From Vagococcus hydrophili (GTDB lineage Bacteria > Bacillota > Bacilli > Lactobacillales > Vagococcaceae), in NCBI RefSeq assembly GCF_011304195.1, contig NZ_CP049887.1:2790001-2854000 (forward strand): 64,000 nucleotides of DNA, written 5' to 3'. Below are positions 37,566 through 46,949 of this stretch, in pieces (position 1 is the stretch's first letter; each line of letters begins with the position of its first letter). The notes under the pieces were generated by a model. That model was not told the DNA's origin, searched no databases, and saw nothing but the letters and a program-made list of their open reading frames with translations. The position numbers and the translations under genes are program-made.

Positions 37566-39092
37566 ATGGCAAAAGAAAAGAAAAAGTTTAGTTTTCCAAG
37601 TGCTTACACGGTTATTTTGTTGGTATTATTATTAGTGATGATTTTAACTTATTTCATCCCCGCTGGTAAGTACGCTACCTTAAGTTACGACATGGACAAA
37701 AAAGAATTTGTTCTAACTGAACCCAAAGGCGAAACAAGTGTTGAACCCGGCAACCAAGCTACTCTTGATAAATACGGTATCAACACAAATCTCGATAAGT
37801 TTAAAGACGGTTCAGTCTATAAACCTGTCGCAATTCCTAACTCCTATGAAGAATTAGAACGTGAAAATCATGGTTTCTTCGGGGCAGTTAAAGAATTTCT
37901 AAACGCACCGATTCAAGGACTAGAAGAAAGTATTAGTGTTATCACCTTTGTTCTTATTCTTGGGGGGATCATTGGTATCATTAATAAAACCGGGGCATTT
38001 GCTGCGGGAATGAATTCTCTGTCCAAAAAATTAAATGGCCGTGAAAAGTGGTTAATCATTTTAACAATGACATTAATTTCAATTGGAGGAACAACTTTTG
38101 GTTTAGCTGAAGAAACCATTGCCTTTTATCCAATTTTAGTACCGATTTTTATTGCAGCAGGATATGACGCTCTCGTTGCCATCGCTACTATTTACTTAGG
38201 AAGTTGTATTGGAACACTTGGTTCAACGGTCAATCCATTTTCAATCGTTATTGCTAGTAATACAGCAGGGGTTACGTTTACCGATGGAATGGGCTTACGT
38301 CTTGCAATGTTAATCATCGGAACTCTAATGTGTATTGCCTATACTGTTCGTTACGCTGAGAGAGTACGTAAAAATCCTGAAACATCCCTTATTTATGATC
38401 AAAAAGAAATGTTAGAGAAAAAATTCTTACACAGTGACACGGATGCAGAAATACCTGTTTTTGATTTAAGAAAAAAATTAATGTTAATTATTTTTGCTTT
38501 AGGTTTTGTTGTCATGGTTTACGGGGTAAAAGAATTAAACTGGATGTTCGTTGAAATTTCTTCATTATTCCTATTAATCACCTTTATCCTAGCGTTAATT
38601 TCTGGCTTGAATGAAAAAACTTTCGTTGGTGAATTTGTTACTGGCGCTAGTGAATTACTAAGCGTTGCTTTAGTTATTGCCTTAGCTCGTGGAGTAACTA
38701 TTATCATGGAAAATGCCATGATTAGTGACACATTGATGTATCAATTAAGTAATGGCGTTTCGAGTATGAAAGGGCCAGTCTTTACAACCGTTTTATACTT
38801 TGTTTACATCTTACTAGGCTTCTTTATTCCATCATCTTCTGGACTTGCGGTATTGTCTATGCCAATTATGGCACCATTAGCAGATGTCGTTAATGTAGAC
38901 CGTGCTCTTGTAATTGATGCCTATAACTGGGGACAAGGAATCATTTCATTTATCGCCCCAACCGGATTAGTCCTAGCATCACTTGCTATGGTTGAAATCA
39001 CCTTTGATAAATGGGTAAAATTCGTCATGAAACTAATGATCGCTATTGCTATTGTTTCTATTATATTATTGGCGATAGGTGTTTATTTATAA
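37566..39092 (+). CDS. YfcC-family membrane transporter
   Basis: A 508-residue polytopic protein with about 12 helices and an external loop near residues 35-105. Segments such as GGTTFGLAEETIAFYPILVP, GSTVNPFS and FIPSSSGLAVLSMPIMAPLAD are typical of the YfcC/DcuC-like anaerobic carrier family. Members have been proposed to move C4-dicarboxylates or basic amino acids; the substrate is open. A strong AAGGAGG precedes the ATG. It is divergent from hrcA and single. The hairpin repeat array begins 2 nt after its stop codon. Confidence 0.88.
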   Translation: MAKEKKKFSFPSAYTVILLVLLLVMILTYFIPAGKYATLSYDMDKKEFVLTEPKGETSVEPGNQATLDKYGINTNLDKFKDGSVYKPVAIPNSYEELERENHGFFGAVKEFLNAPIQGLEESISVITFVLILGGIIGIINKTGAFAAGMNSLSKKLNGREKWLIILTMTLISIGGTTFGLAEETIAFYPILVPIFIAAGYDALVAIATIYLGSCIGTLGSTVNPFSIVIASNTAGVTFTDGMGLRLAMLIIGTLMCIAYTVRYAERVRKNPETSLIYDQKEMLEKKFLHSDTDAEIPVFDLRKKLMLIIFALGFVVMVYGVKELNWMFVEISSLFLLITFILALISGLNEKTFVGEFVTGASELLSVALVIALARGVTIIMENAMISDTLMYQLSNGVSSMKGPVFTTVLYFVYILLGFFIPSSSGLAVLSMPIMAPLADVVNVDRALVIDAYNWGQGIISFIAPTGLVLASLAMVEITFDKWVKFVMKLMIAIAIVSIILLAIGVYL

Positions 39093-39094
39093 GC

Positions 39095-39370
39095 GTGATG
39101 AAAAAGGCGTTTTGCTCCAAGCAGTTGGAAGAAATTAAAAACAATTCGTGCTCTTTGAATTGATTTTAGTTTCTGAAACTGCCGTAGGAGCTGCCTTTTG
39201 AATCCGGACTACATAGAGTGAATAAAAAATCGTTTTGCTCCGAGTAACTGGAAGGAATGACTAATAATCCGCGCTTTTTGGATTATTAGTCATTCCTGAA
39301 GTTACCGAAGGAGCAGATTTTTTATTCCGGACTACACAGCGTGATGAAAAAGGCGTTTTGCTCCAAGTAT
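39095..39370 (+). repeat. Hairpin repeat array, two A-B units plus terminal A arm
   Basis: A arms start at 39095, 39218 and 39341 (two spacings of exactly 123 bp). Unit 1 has outer pair AAAAGGC/GCCTTTT and middle pair GCAGTT/AACTGC. Unit 2 has AAAAAATC/GATTTTTT and GTAACT/AGTTAC, and a perfect 15-bp inner stem (AATGACTAATAATCC) around GCGCTTTTT that is unrelated to unit 1. The last A arm runs into the hemW terminator. Arm pairing matches within units and not between neighbours. Confidence 0.9.
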
Positions 39371-39378
39371 TAACAAAG

Positions 39379-39419
39379 AAGGTTTAGGAATTAAGTTTTC
39401 ACTTTACTTCCTAAACCTT
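39379..39419. terminator. Bidirectional terminator between the YfcC-family gene and hemW
   Basis: A perfect 12-bp stem (39379-39390 with 39408-39419) with T residues after it on the + strand and a convergent gene arrangement. Confidence 0.75.
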
Positions 39420-39423
39420 TTTA

Positions 39424-40557
39424 TTATGATATTAAAAATTCTTTAAAAACTTCATTCCCTAAAATCAGACCTTTATCAGTTAAAGCTAACTTATCTCCTG
39501 ATTTAAACAACATTTCATCCAGAATTAATTTCTCAATGGTTTGTCCATAAACGCTATCTAATGAAGAACCAAATTTATCTTCAAAATGTTGAATCGAAAT
39601 CCCTTCAATTTTTCGAAGACCTAAAAACATTTGTTCTTCCATTTGATTGGTTTTTGTTAACGTATCAACTGTAATCGTTGGCAATTTATCTTCTCTTAAA
39701 GGCTCTAAATAATGTTGAATCGGACCGTGATTTTTATAGCGAACATTTCCTAAATAACCACTCGCCCCAGCACCAAGCCCGTAATAATGCTCATTGTTCC
39801 AATAAACTAAGTTATGACGACTTTCCATGCCTGGCTTAGCAAAGTTGCTGACTTCATACTGATGTCTGCCAGCTTTCGTCATTTTTTCAATAGCCATCTC
39901 AAACATATCACCTTCAACATCAATTCCCGGAAGATGTAAACGCCCTTGTCTTGCCCAATTGTAAAACATGGTCTTATTCTCTAAAATCAATGAGTACATT
40001 GAATAATGAGGTAAATCCAAAGATAACGCCTTATCTAGGGTATCTTCAAAATTCTCTAAGGTTTGATTAGGCAAAGCAAAAATCAAATCAATACTGACAT
40101 TTCTAAAATCGGCGATATCAAAAATTTTCATCGTGTCATAAACATCTTGTGCTGAATGTTTACGTCCAATTTTTTTAAGCAGACGATCATCAAAAGATTG
40201 AACCCCCATGGATAAACGATTGACACCATAGTTCTGTAACACTTGAAGCTTTTCTAAGGTTAAATCACCAGGATTCGCCTCGACTGTAAATTCATTTTTA
40301 TCGTCAAACGGTAGTTCTTCTCTGACTCCTTTTAATAAAGCATCTAATTGAGCGGCAGAAAGAGAAGTTGGTGTTCCCCCACCAATATAAATTGTTTCAG
40401 TATCTTCTGAAGGATATTTTTCCTTAGTTAGTCTAATTTCTTTAATAAGAGCTTGAATATATTCATCTACTGGTTGCCCTTCAAGAAAAACTTTATTGAA
40501 GTCACAATAGAAACAAATATGTTCACAAAAAGGAATGTGAATATAAGCTGACGTCAT
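39424..40557 (-). CDS. hemW: Radical SAM protein HemW
   Basis: A 377-residue radical SAM protein starting MTSAYIHIPFCEHICFYC, with the CxxxCxxC iron-sulfur motif near residue 11 (CEHICFYC) and IGGGTPTSL. HemW was long labelled an oxygen-independent coproporphyrinogen oxidase but is a heme chaperone-like protein in several bacteria. No heme synthesis genes are nearby. It overlaps ribF by one base (TAATG), suggesting coupled translation in a truB-ribF-hemW operon. Confidence 0.93.
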   Translation of the reverse strand: MTSAYIHIPFCEHICFYCDFNKVFLEGQPVDEYIQALIKEIRLTKEKYPSEDTETIYIGGGTPTSLSAAQLDALLKGVREELPFDDKNEFTVEANPGDLTLEKLQVLQNYGVNRLSMGVQSFDDRLLKKIGRKHSAQDVYDTMKIFDIADFRNVSIDLIFALPNQTLENFEDTLDKALSLDLPHYSMYSLILENKTMFYNWARQGRLHLPGIDVEGDMFEMAIEKMTKAGRHQYEVSNFAKPGMESRHNLVYWNNEHYYGLGAGASGYLGNVRYKNHGPIQHYLEPLREDKLPTITVDTLTKTNQMEEQMFLGLRKIEGISIQHFEDKFGSSLDSVYGQTIEKLILDEMLFKSGDKLALTDKGLILGNEVFKEFLIS

Positions 40558-41507
40558 TACAGCTCACCTTGTTTAGCAAAATAATCACGAGTATCTGTTT
40601 CATCTTGATTTAATTGCTTCACTAGACCTTCGATACCGTCAAATTTCATCTCTTCACGTAAATAATGGCACCACTGAACAGAAACTTGCTCCCCGTAAAT
40701 ATCTTCATTGAAATCTAAAATATTCACTTCAATGGTCATCGGACGATTTTTTTCAAAAGTAATGTTATAACCAATTTGCGCCATACCATTGTACCAAGTA
40801 TTGGCTACCTTGATTTTCACTGCATAAACGCCACCCACTGGAAGAAGTGAGTGATGAGGTACTTTGATATTAGCCGTTGGAAAACCTAGGGTACGACCAC
40901 GTTTATCTCCGTGCATTACCATACCTGATAATTCGTAAGTGTAACCAAGAAACTGATTAGCGCCTTCCATGTTGCCTTCTGCCATCATTTTTCGTATGTT
41001 GGTTGAACTGATTTTATCCTCACCCTGTTTTTGTTGAGGGACTTCAATCACTTCAAAACGAGCGTTGGCATAGTTTGGCAATTGGCTCATACTAGCCACA
41101 TCAGCTTTACCGTACGTATAATCAAAACCAGCAACTGCCACTTTAGCGTGTAAACCAACAATGTATTGATCCACAAAGTCCTGTGGTTTCAGACTCGCAA
41201 ATGCCGAAGTAAACTCAATCACGTACAGGATATCCACGCCGATTGCTTCCATGCGGTTGATTTTTTGTTCTACCGTGGTAATATATTTCATTGTTTTATG
41301 ATCAACTTTTTGAAAAACAACAGATGGATGATGATTAAACGTCATCACAGCTAGCTTAGATCCACGTTTTTTAGCTTCTATTTTTGCTGTTTCAATCACT
41401 TTTTGATGACCTAAATGAACTCCATCAAAAAAGCCTAAAACTAAAACGACTTCTTCATTAGGAATTTGATTCTCTTTATATGGATGATGTATTTCTATTA
41501 CTTGCAT
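40557..41507 (-). CDS. ribF: Bifunctional riboflavin kinase/FMN adenylyltransferase
   Basis: A 316-residue protein making FMN and FAD from riboflavin. The N-terminal adenylyltransferase domain has GFFDGVHLGHQ (about residues 27-37) and an SSTNIRKM motif. The C-terminal kinase domain has GDKRGRTLGFPTANI. It lies 12 nt after truB, an order common in bacteria. Length is normal. Confidence 0.96.
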   Translation of the reverse strand: MQVIEIHHPYKENQIPNEEVVLVLGFFDGVHLGHQKVIETAKIEAKKRGSKLAVMTFNHHPSVVFQKVDHKTMKYITTVEQKINRMEAIGVDILYVIEFTSAFASLKPQDFVDQYIVGLHAKVAVAGFDYTYGKADVASMSQLPNYANARFEVIEVPQQKQGEDKISSTNIRKMMAEGNMEGANQFLGYTYELSGMVMHGDKRGRTLGFPTANIKVPHHSLLPVGGVYAVKIKVANTWYNGMAQIGYNITFEKNRPMTIEVNILDFNEDIYGEQVSVQWCHYLREEMKFDGIEGLVKQLNQDETDTRDYFAKQGEL

Positions 41508-41519
41508 GTTTTTTCCCCT

Positions 41520-42437
41520 TTAATCGTTGCGTAAAACTTTAATTGGTTTTAACAACCCACTTTTTGTTGGATGCTTCCCATAAATACTAACAATTTTTCC
41601 TTGATAAAACAAAGCAATCGGCTCATCAACGACCACATTTTCAAAAAAGTCTTCTGGTAGAACTGAACCATTTCTAACACCTTGATACTTTTCATCCGAC
41701 AGATCCACTCGTGGAAAATCTTTCACACCGAGTTCAAGGGGATGTAAAAATGTCTCTTGGCGCTCTAAATCCATTAAAAGGGCAATTTCTTCAATCGTAA
41801 AACATTCGTCTTTAGTGAAACCACCACTTTTGATTCGAGTTAAATCAGACATGTGAGCGGCATATCCTAATTTTTTACCTGTATCAACTGCCAACGTTCT
41901 GACATACGTTCCTTTACCACAATCGACTTCAAATGACCATTTTTGTTGTTGTAGATCAGCATCAAAAACGGGTTCTGTCGTCCGGTTAAAAGAGTAAATC
42001 ATCGCTTTTCTTTCAGGACGCTCCACCGTTTCACCGTTTCTTGCGTATTCATATAATCTACGTCCATTGACTTTAACCGCTGAATACATAGGTGGTATTT
42101 GCGTAATCTCACCAGTCATTTCTTTCATCATTTCGTCAATTTTCTTAGTTGAAATTTCAGTTAAAACAGGGGTCGTTTCTACAACTGCCCCACTCACATC
42201 TTCGGTTTCAGTTGAAAAGCCAAGGGTCACTTCACCTAGATAAATTTTATTCGAATCTTGAATGTACTCAATCACTTTCGTTGCCTTGCCAACACAAATC
42301 GGTAAAACCCCATCTACATCAGGATCTAACGTCCCACTATGACCTACTTTTTTAGTCTTTAATATTTTTCTTAATTTGAAGACACAATCATGACTTGTCA
42401 TGCCACGAGGCTTCCATACAGGAATTATTCCTTCCAT
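41520..42437 (-). CDS. truB: tRNA pseudouridine-55 synthase
   Basis: A 305-residue enzyme isomerising U55 of tRNA. The catalytic Asp is in GHSGTLDPDVDGVLP (about residue 38-42), with the downstream motifs YSAVKVNGRRLYEYAR and CGKGTYVRTLAVD. AGGAG stands 9 nt before the ATG. It is the first gene of truB-ribF-hemW, with an extended -10 promoter upstream. Confidence 0.97.
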   Translation of the reverse strand: MEGIIPVWKPRGMTSHDCVFKLRKILKTKKVGHSGTLDPDVDGVLPICVGKATKVIEYIQDSNKIYLGEVTLGFSTETEDVSGAVVETTPVLTEISTKKIDEMMKEMTGEITQIPPMYSAVKVNGRRLYEYARNGETVERPERKAMIYSFNRTTEPVFDADLQQQKWSFEVDCGKGTYVRTLAVDTGKKLGYAAHMSDLTRIKSGGFTKDECFTIEEIALLMDLERQETFLHPLELGVKDFPRVDLSDEKYQGVRNGSVLPEDFFENVVVDEPIALFYQGKIVSIYGKHPTKSGLLKPIKVLRND

Positions 42438-42472
42438 CTACACATGCTCCTATTCCTTAAATATACTTTGAC

Positions 42473-42478
42473 ATTATA
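42473..42478 (-). promoter_or_regulatory. Extended -10 element of truB-ribF-hemW
   Basis: TG-G-TATAAT on the minus strand about 36 nt upstream of truB; the -35 hexamer is weak. Confidence 0.5.
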
Positions 42479-42683
42479 CCATATTTTTATCCCTAAAAAA
42501 CAAGCACTCAAAATAGCTATAAAAACAATTTTGTTTTATTTTCATTTTAAGAACCTTGTAGTAGCGACCTTTCACAATAAACTTAAAAGAGAATAAATCA
42601 AAACAATACCTCATCTCTTTAAATTTGCCTATAATCATTGAGTATTTAACAAAAAGAATGGTACATAAGAGAGGAATTTATTT

Positions 42684-43514
42684 GTGAAAAAAATCGGATT
42701 ATTAGTTTCAACCCTTATTTTAAGTTTAAGTTTATTTGCGGCTTGTACCCCTAAAAAAGAAAGTAAAGAACCTGCTAAGGAGAAAAAAGAATGGGTTGTA
42801 GCAACATCAGGTACTCTATTTCCAGCTTCTTACTACAATGATAAAAACGAACTAACAGGTTATGATATCGAAGTGGTTAAAGAGGTCGCAAAACGTATGG
42901 ATAAAAAAGTAACGTTCAAAGAGTACAATGTAGACGGCATGCTAACATCCGTTCAAAAAGGCTCAGCTGATTTTGCTGCTAACGATTTTTCTTTAAGTGA
43001 TAGCCGTAAGAAAAAATTTATTTTATCTGAACCACTTAAATATTCATTTGGTAGTATGATTGTTAGAAAATCAGATCAATCTGGTATTAAATCTTTCGAA
43101 GATTTAAAAGGTAAAAAATCAGCAGGTGAAGCGACAACTAACTACATGAAAATCGCCGAAAAATATGGTGCTGAATTAGTGAGTTATGATAACGCTACTA
43201 ACGATCAATATTTAACAGATGTGGCAAACGGTCGTACTGATGTCATTTTAAATGATTACTACTTACAAAAAATGTCAGTAGGCGCTTTACCTGATATTCC
43301 TGTAATGATTTTAGATGATTTATACTTTAACCCAACAGAAAATGGTTTATTATTTAGCAAAGAAAATACGGAACTGAAAAAAGAAATTGATGTTACATTA
43401 GGTGAAATGAAAAAAGATGGCACCTTAGCAAAAATTTCTAAAGAGTTCTTTGGTGCTGACGTTTCCGTTAAACCTGATGTGAAAATTGCTGAAGATATTA
43501 AGATTGAAGAGTAA
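42684..43514 (+). CDS. Amino-acid-type ABC substrate-binding lipoprotein, GTG start
   Basis: A 276-residue family 3 solute-binding protein with signal peptide and lipobox (FAAC). The first strand (EWVVATSGTLFPASYYN) and the GYDIEVVKEVAKRM segment are diagnostic for polar amino-acid or cystine-type receptors. The gene starts with GTG, with GAGAGG upstream, and a TATAAT at 42630-42635 is a possible -10. The permease follows after 5 nt, but no ATPase gene is present, so one must be borrowed from elsewhere. The ligand is unknown. Confidence 0.9.
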   Translation: MKKIGLLVSTLILSLSLFAACTPKKESKEPAKEKKEWVVATSGTLFPASYYNDKNELTGYDIEVVKEVAKRMDKKVTFKEYNVDGMLTSVQKGSADFAANDFSLSDSRKKKFILSEPLKYSFGSMIVRKSDQSGIKSFEDLKGKKSAGEATTNYMKIAEKYGAELVSYDNATNDQYLTDVANGRTDVILNDYYLQKMSVGALPDIPVMILDDLYFNPTENGLLFSKENTELKKEIDVTLGEMKKDGTLAKISKEFFGADVSVKPDVKIAEDIKIEE

Positions 43515-43519
43515 TTATC

Positions 43520-44176
43520 ATGTATATGCCTAGTATTGATTTTAAACTACTAGTTGATTCGATTCCCTTTGTTTTAGAAGGATTGCCTTATACTATTCTG
43601 ATTAGTTTGGCTTCCTTTATGATTGGTAACTTACTAGGAATTTTACTAACTTCAATTAGTTTACTTGATATTCCAGTCATTCGAACTGTTATTAAGGTTT
43701 ATCTTTCCTTCTTAAGAGGAACACCATCCCTTGTTTTGCTTTTTATTTTGTACTTTGGGATGCCTATTCAACTGCCACCGATTCAAGCAGCGATTATTTG
43801 TTTCTCTTTAACAAGTAGTGCTTTCTTGGCAGAAATTTACCGAGGAGCTATTTCTGGTGTTGATCCAGGGCAATGGGAGGCTTCTAAAGCATTAGGGCTA
43901 TCTTATATAGTAACCATGAAAGATATTATTTTTCCTCAAGCTTTAAGAATTGCGATTCCTTCACTTGGAAATGTGGCGATGGATATTGTTAAAGGCTCTT
44001 CTCTAGCAGCCATGATTACAGTGCCAGACATCTTCCAAAAAGCTAAAATCGTTGGCGGACGTGAATTTGATTTCATGACCATGTATGTTTTAGTGGCACT
44101 TATTTATTGGGGAATTTGTTTGGTGATAGGGTCGTTGCAGAAGAGATTGGAAAAACAGTTTGAGTATTTGACGTAA
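43520..44176 (+). CDS. Amino-acid ABC transporter permease
   Basis: A 218-residue His/Glu/Gln/Arg-type permease with about five helices. It contains LSFLRGTPSLVLLF and the cytoplasmic EAA loop (EASKALGLSYIVTMKDIIFPQALRIAIPS) that contacts the ATPase. It is the second and last gene of the operon and ends at a bidirectional terminator. It should pair with the binding protein just upstream. Confidence 0.92.
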   Translation: MYMPSIDFKLLVDSIPFVLEGLPYTILISLASFMIGNLLGILLTSISLLDIPVIRTVIKVYLSFLRGTPSLVLLFILYFGMPIQLPPIQAAIICFSLTSSAFLAEIYRGAISGVDPGQWEASKALGLSYIVTMKDIIFPQALRIAIPSLGNVAMDIVKGSSLAAMITVPDIFQKAKIVGGREFDFMTMYVLVALIYWGICLVIGSLQKRLEKQFEYLT

Positions 44177-44178
44177 AA

Positions 44179-44215
44179 AAAGATGAGAGAAACCTTAAAC
44201 AGTTCTCTCATCTTT
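44179..44215. terminator. Bidirectional terminator between the permease and M42 peptidase genes
   Basis: A perfect 13-bp stem (44179-44191 with 44203-44215), with T residues after it on + and on - strands. Confidence 0.88.
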
Positions 44216-44219
44216 TCTT

Positions 44220-45308
44220 TTACCCCAAAGGCTTCACTAACTTCATCAACATCTCTTCATCTAACTCTCTTAACAACGTCACTATCAATTTTTTAGCCGC
44301 TTCATAATCATGATAATCCACATAACAATGATGGGTATGAGCGTATCTAACAGGTATTCCCACTACAATCGCAGGTGCTCCGTTGTAACGATTAAAGGAT
44401 GCGCCATTCGTACCACCACCACTTCTCACAGATACTTGAAGTGGGATATTATGTTTTTCAGCTAAATCAATGACATGATTTTGAAATTCAGGATTAGTAA
44501 TCATAGACACATCAAAATAACGCAACATTGGACCTTCTCCCAAAGCTGATTGAATCATATAATCTTCTGAGGAGGTATCATCAGCTGGACAGCCTTCAAA
44601 AACAATGGCTAAATCAGCAGCAACTTTTTTAGCCGCGACTTCAGCTCCACGCAAGCCAACTTCTTCTTGAGCAGTTAACGTACTGACCAGTTCAAAAGGC
44701 AGTTTCTCTTCTTTGACTTCATCTAAAACATCCATCATACAGGCCACACCAATTCGACAGTCAAATCCTTTACCTAAAAATAGGTTGGTCTCTTGATTGC
44801 ACTCACAAACTACATCAGGAATCACAGGACAACCCATTCTAACTGAAAAACGTTTTTCCGCATCTTCTTTAGATTTTGCTCCAATATCAATCGATAGAGA
44901 AGCAATACTAAGTCCTTTAGCACGTTCTTCCTCTGACATAAAATGAGGTGGTTTACTCGTAACTATTCCTTGAATGTACTCACCTTTAGTATTTTTAACT
45001 TTAACTTTTTGAGCCGCAATATTACTAGGAACCCAGCCGCCTAAAGTTAAAAATTGCAACAGTCCATTAGGTTTAATCGCTTGCACAATAAATCCCACTT
45101 CATCACTATGAGCATCCAGTTGAACTCTTAGTTTAGAAGTATCTTTAGTCGATGCATTCAAATACAAATTCTTAATGCCGTCTGTATCTGTTTCACCTAA
45201 AGTGTTCCATTCTTTTCTGACATAGTTCACCACATCATCTTCAAAACCTGAGACACCATATAAATTTGATAGATTAATAATATTTTCGATTGCTTGCTCT
45301 TTTTTCAT
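44220..45308 (-). CDS. M42-family metallo-aminopeptidase (FrvX/PepA type)
   Basis: A 362-residue enzyme of the M42 family, large self-compartmentalising aminopeptidases with two metals. Visible ligands are LDAHSDEVGF (His, about residue 65), the GKGFDCRIGV Asp, the TAQEEVGLRGA glutamates, the VFEGCPADD Asp, and RYAHTHHCYVD (His). The ATG at 45308 has AGG at 8 nt; a GTG at 45317 is also possible. It follows the oxidoreductase gene by about 20 nt and probably shares its transcript. Substrate preference (glutamyl or broad) cannot be told. Confidence 0.92.
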   Translation of the reverse strand: MKKEQAIENIINLSNLYGVSGFEDDVVNYVRKEWNTLGETDTDGIKNLYLNASTKDTSKLRVQLDAHSDEVGFIVQAIKPNGLLQFLTLGGWVPSNIAAQKVKVKNTKGEYIQGIVTSKPPHFMSEEERAKGLSIASLSIDIGAKSKEDAEKRFSVRMGCPVIPDVVCECNQETNLFLGKGFDCRIGVACMMDVLDEVKEEKLPFELVSTLTAQEEVGLRGAEVAAKKVAADLAIVFEGCPADDTSSEDYMIQSALGEGPMLRYFDVSMITNPEFQNHVIDLAEKHNIPLQVSVRSGGGTNGASFNRYNGAPAIVVGIPVRYAHTHHCYVDYHDYEAAKKLIVTLLRELDEEMLMKLVKPLG

Positions 45309-45328
45309 ACTTAACACCTATCCCTTTT

Positions 45329-46285
45329 TTAGTTAATTCCCCAAGAAGCACGCATTTCATCCATTAATGAAATGACATGTTCTGTTACTTCTCTTGTATC
45401 AATTCCTTCAATTTTTCCAGCAGCGTAGTCATTTAATAAATCCATTTCGTAGGTGAAGACGTCTCTTCCATTACCTAGATTAATGACTTTTGTTTGACCA
45501 TCATTGTAAAAAATAGTTCCCTCTTCTGCTCTAGGAAAGTCATCTATTTTCAAGAAGCCATTATCACCTGTCAAAACGACTTGTTTTGGCATTTTGCCTC
45601 TAAATGAAATCATCACACTTGCTTGAATCCCCTCTGAAGTTTTAAGTAGTGTTATGGATTTTTCATCCACACCAGTTGGGGCAAGTTCAACGTCGCTAGT
45701 CACAAAGTTTAACTCTGTACCTAGTAAATAAACAGCCGCAGACAAAGCATACGTTCCTATATCAAATAAAGCACCTCCGCCTAATTCTTTAGAAAAGAAG
45801 CGATTGGTTGGATCATATTCTTTACAACTACCAAAAATCACACTAGCATTGCTTATTTTACCTAGCTCACCAGCAGCAATCAGTTTTTTAACTTCATGAT
45901 ACATGGGCATGTAAAACAACGTCACTGCTTCCAATAAAACTAAATTTTTAGATTTGGCTAATTCAAATAACTCTTTCGCCTGTTCACCTGATAGCACCAT
46001 AACTTTCTCACATAAAACATGCTTTCCAGCTTCTAAAGCTTGTTTAGCATAGGCATAATGTGTTTGGTTAGGTGTTCCAATGTAGACACACTCTAACTCT
46101 TTATTCCCTAAAAACTCTGTGTAATCAGTCGTATAGTTTATCACACCATTTTCTTTAGCAAAAGGGATTAATGATGTTTCTCGATGATTAAACATGGAAA
46201 CAATCTCGTATTTATTTTTATCAAGTTGTGTGGCAAACTGCTTGGCAATATCTCCCGTTCCCACAATACCTATTTTTTTAATCAA
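45329..46285 (-). CDS. Gfo/Idh/MocA-family oxidoreductase
   Basis: A 318-residue NAD(P)-dependent dehydrogenase with an N-terminal Rossmann motif (GIVGTGDIAKQFA near residue 6) and the family segment EAGKHVLCEKVM (about residue 86-97). GGGALFDIGTYALSAAVYLLG supplies the usual GxxxDxGxY-type catalytic region. Members act on sugars, inositols or dihydrodiols; no substrate is indicated. It is the first gene of a likely pair with the M42 peptidase. Confidence 0.9.
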   Translation of the reverse strand: MIKKIGIVGTGDIAKQFATQLDKNKYEIVSMFNHRETSLIPFAKENGVINYTTDYTEFLGNKELECVYIGTPNQTHYAYAKQALEAGKHVLCEKVMVLSGEQAKELFELAKSKNLVLLEAVTLFYMPMYHEVKKLIAAGELGKISNASVIFGSCKEYDPTNRFFSKELGGGALFDIGTYALSAAVYLLGTELNFVTSDVELAPTGVDEKSITLLKTSEGIQASVMISFRGKMPKQVVLTGDNGFLKIDDFPRAEEGTIFYNDGQTKVINLGNGRDVFTYEMDLLNDYAAGKIEGIDTREVTEHVISLMDEMRASWGIN

Positions 46286-46362
46286 ATGAATCCCTCCTTA
46301 TTATTTATACATTCTATCACACTAGATATTTATTTTAAGTAATTTTTGCTTAAAAGTAAAAA

Positions 46363-46388
46363 AAGAGACTGACAGGTGTCAATCTCTT
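46363..46388 (-). terminator. Intrinsic terminator after rbfA and its repeat array
   Basis: A stem AAGAGA..GAC with GTC..TCTCTT, small loop, followed on the minus strand by a run of T. It closes the rimP-rbfA operon. Confidence 0.75.
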
Positions 46389-46390
46389 AC

Positions 46391-46566
46391 GGTATTAAAA
46401 ATCTGTCCTCCAATTACTCGGAGCAAAACGATTTCTTATTCACTCTATTGTAGTCCGGATTCAAAAGGCAACTCCTACGACAACTTCAAAAATAAAAATT
46501 AATTCAAAAAGCACGAATTATTTTTTATTTTCTCCAGTTGCTTGGAGCTAAGCGCCTTTTTCATCA
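46391..46566 (-). repeat. Hairpin repeat array: one full unit and one collapsed terminal unit
   Basis: On the minus strand the full unit starts at 46566, 9 nt after the rbfA stop codon, with outer pair AAAAGGC/GCCTTTT, middle pair GCAACT/AGTTGT and loop GTGCTTTTT. The next A arm starts at 46443 (spacing 123 bp). It continues as GGAG followed by CAGATTTTTAATACCG, a degraded B end, so it looks like a unit whose inner part was lost at GGAG. The terminator follows at once. Confidence 0.85.
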
Positions 46567-46574
46567 CTATATTC

Positions 46575-46928
46575 TTAATACTCTTTTTTATTCAAATTTC
46601 TTAGTAAATCATCAATGTGATTTCCGTAAGCCACTGAGCTGTCTCTTTCGAAAATCAACTCAGGTGTTTTGTAAATTTGTAAACGATGTCCGATTTCTCG
46701 ACGAACAAGTCCACTTGCTTTTTCTAAACCTTGTTGCACTTTTTGCATTTCAGAAGCTTTATCACCTAGTGAACTATAATAAATAGTCGCTTGTTGAAGG
46801 TCCCCTGTTACGCGAACCTCAGTGATTGTCACGTTATCAATACGTGGATCTCTTACTTTTTTTTGTAAGATATCGTTTACTTCTCTCAATATTTCTTGTG
46901 CTACACGGCGGTCACGATAATTTGCCAT
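46575..46928 (-). CDS. rbfA: Ribosome-binding factor A
   Basis: A 117-residue KH-type 30S assembly factor starting MANYRDRRVAQEILREV and containing VTITEVRVTGDLQQATIYYS. It acts in late 16S rRNA maturation. It is the last gene of rimP-nusA-ylxR-ylxQ-infB-rbfA, 21 nt after infB. Confidence 0.96.
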   Translation of the reverse strand: MANYRDRRVAQEILREVNDILQKKVRDPRIDNVTITEVRVTGDLQQATIYYSSLGDKASEMQKVQQGLEKASGLVRREIGHRLQIYKTPELIFERDSSVAYGNHIDDLLRNLNKKEY

Positions 46929-46949
46929 CGTTAACTCTCCTTGTATCTA

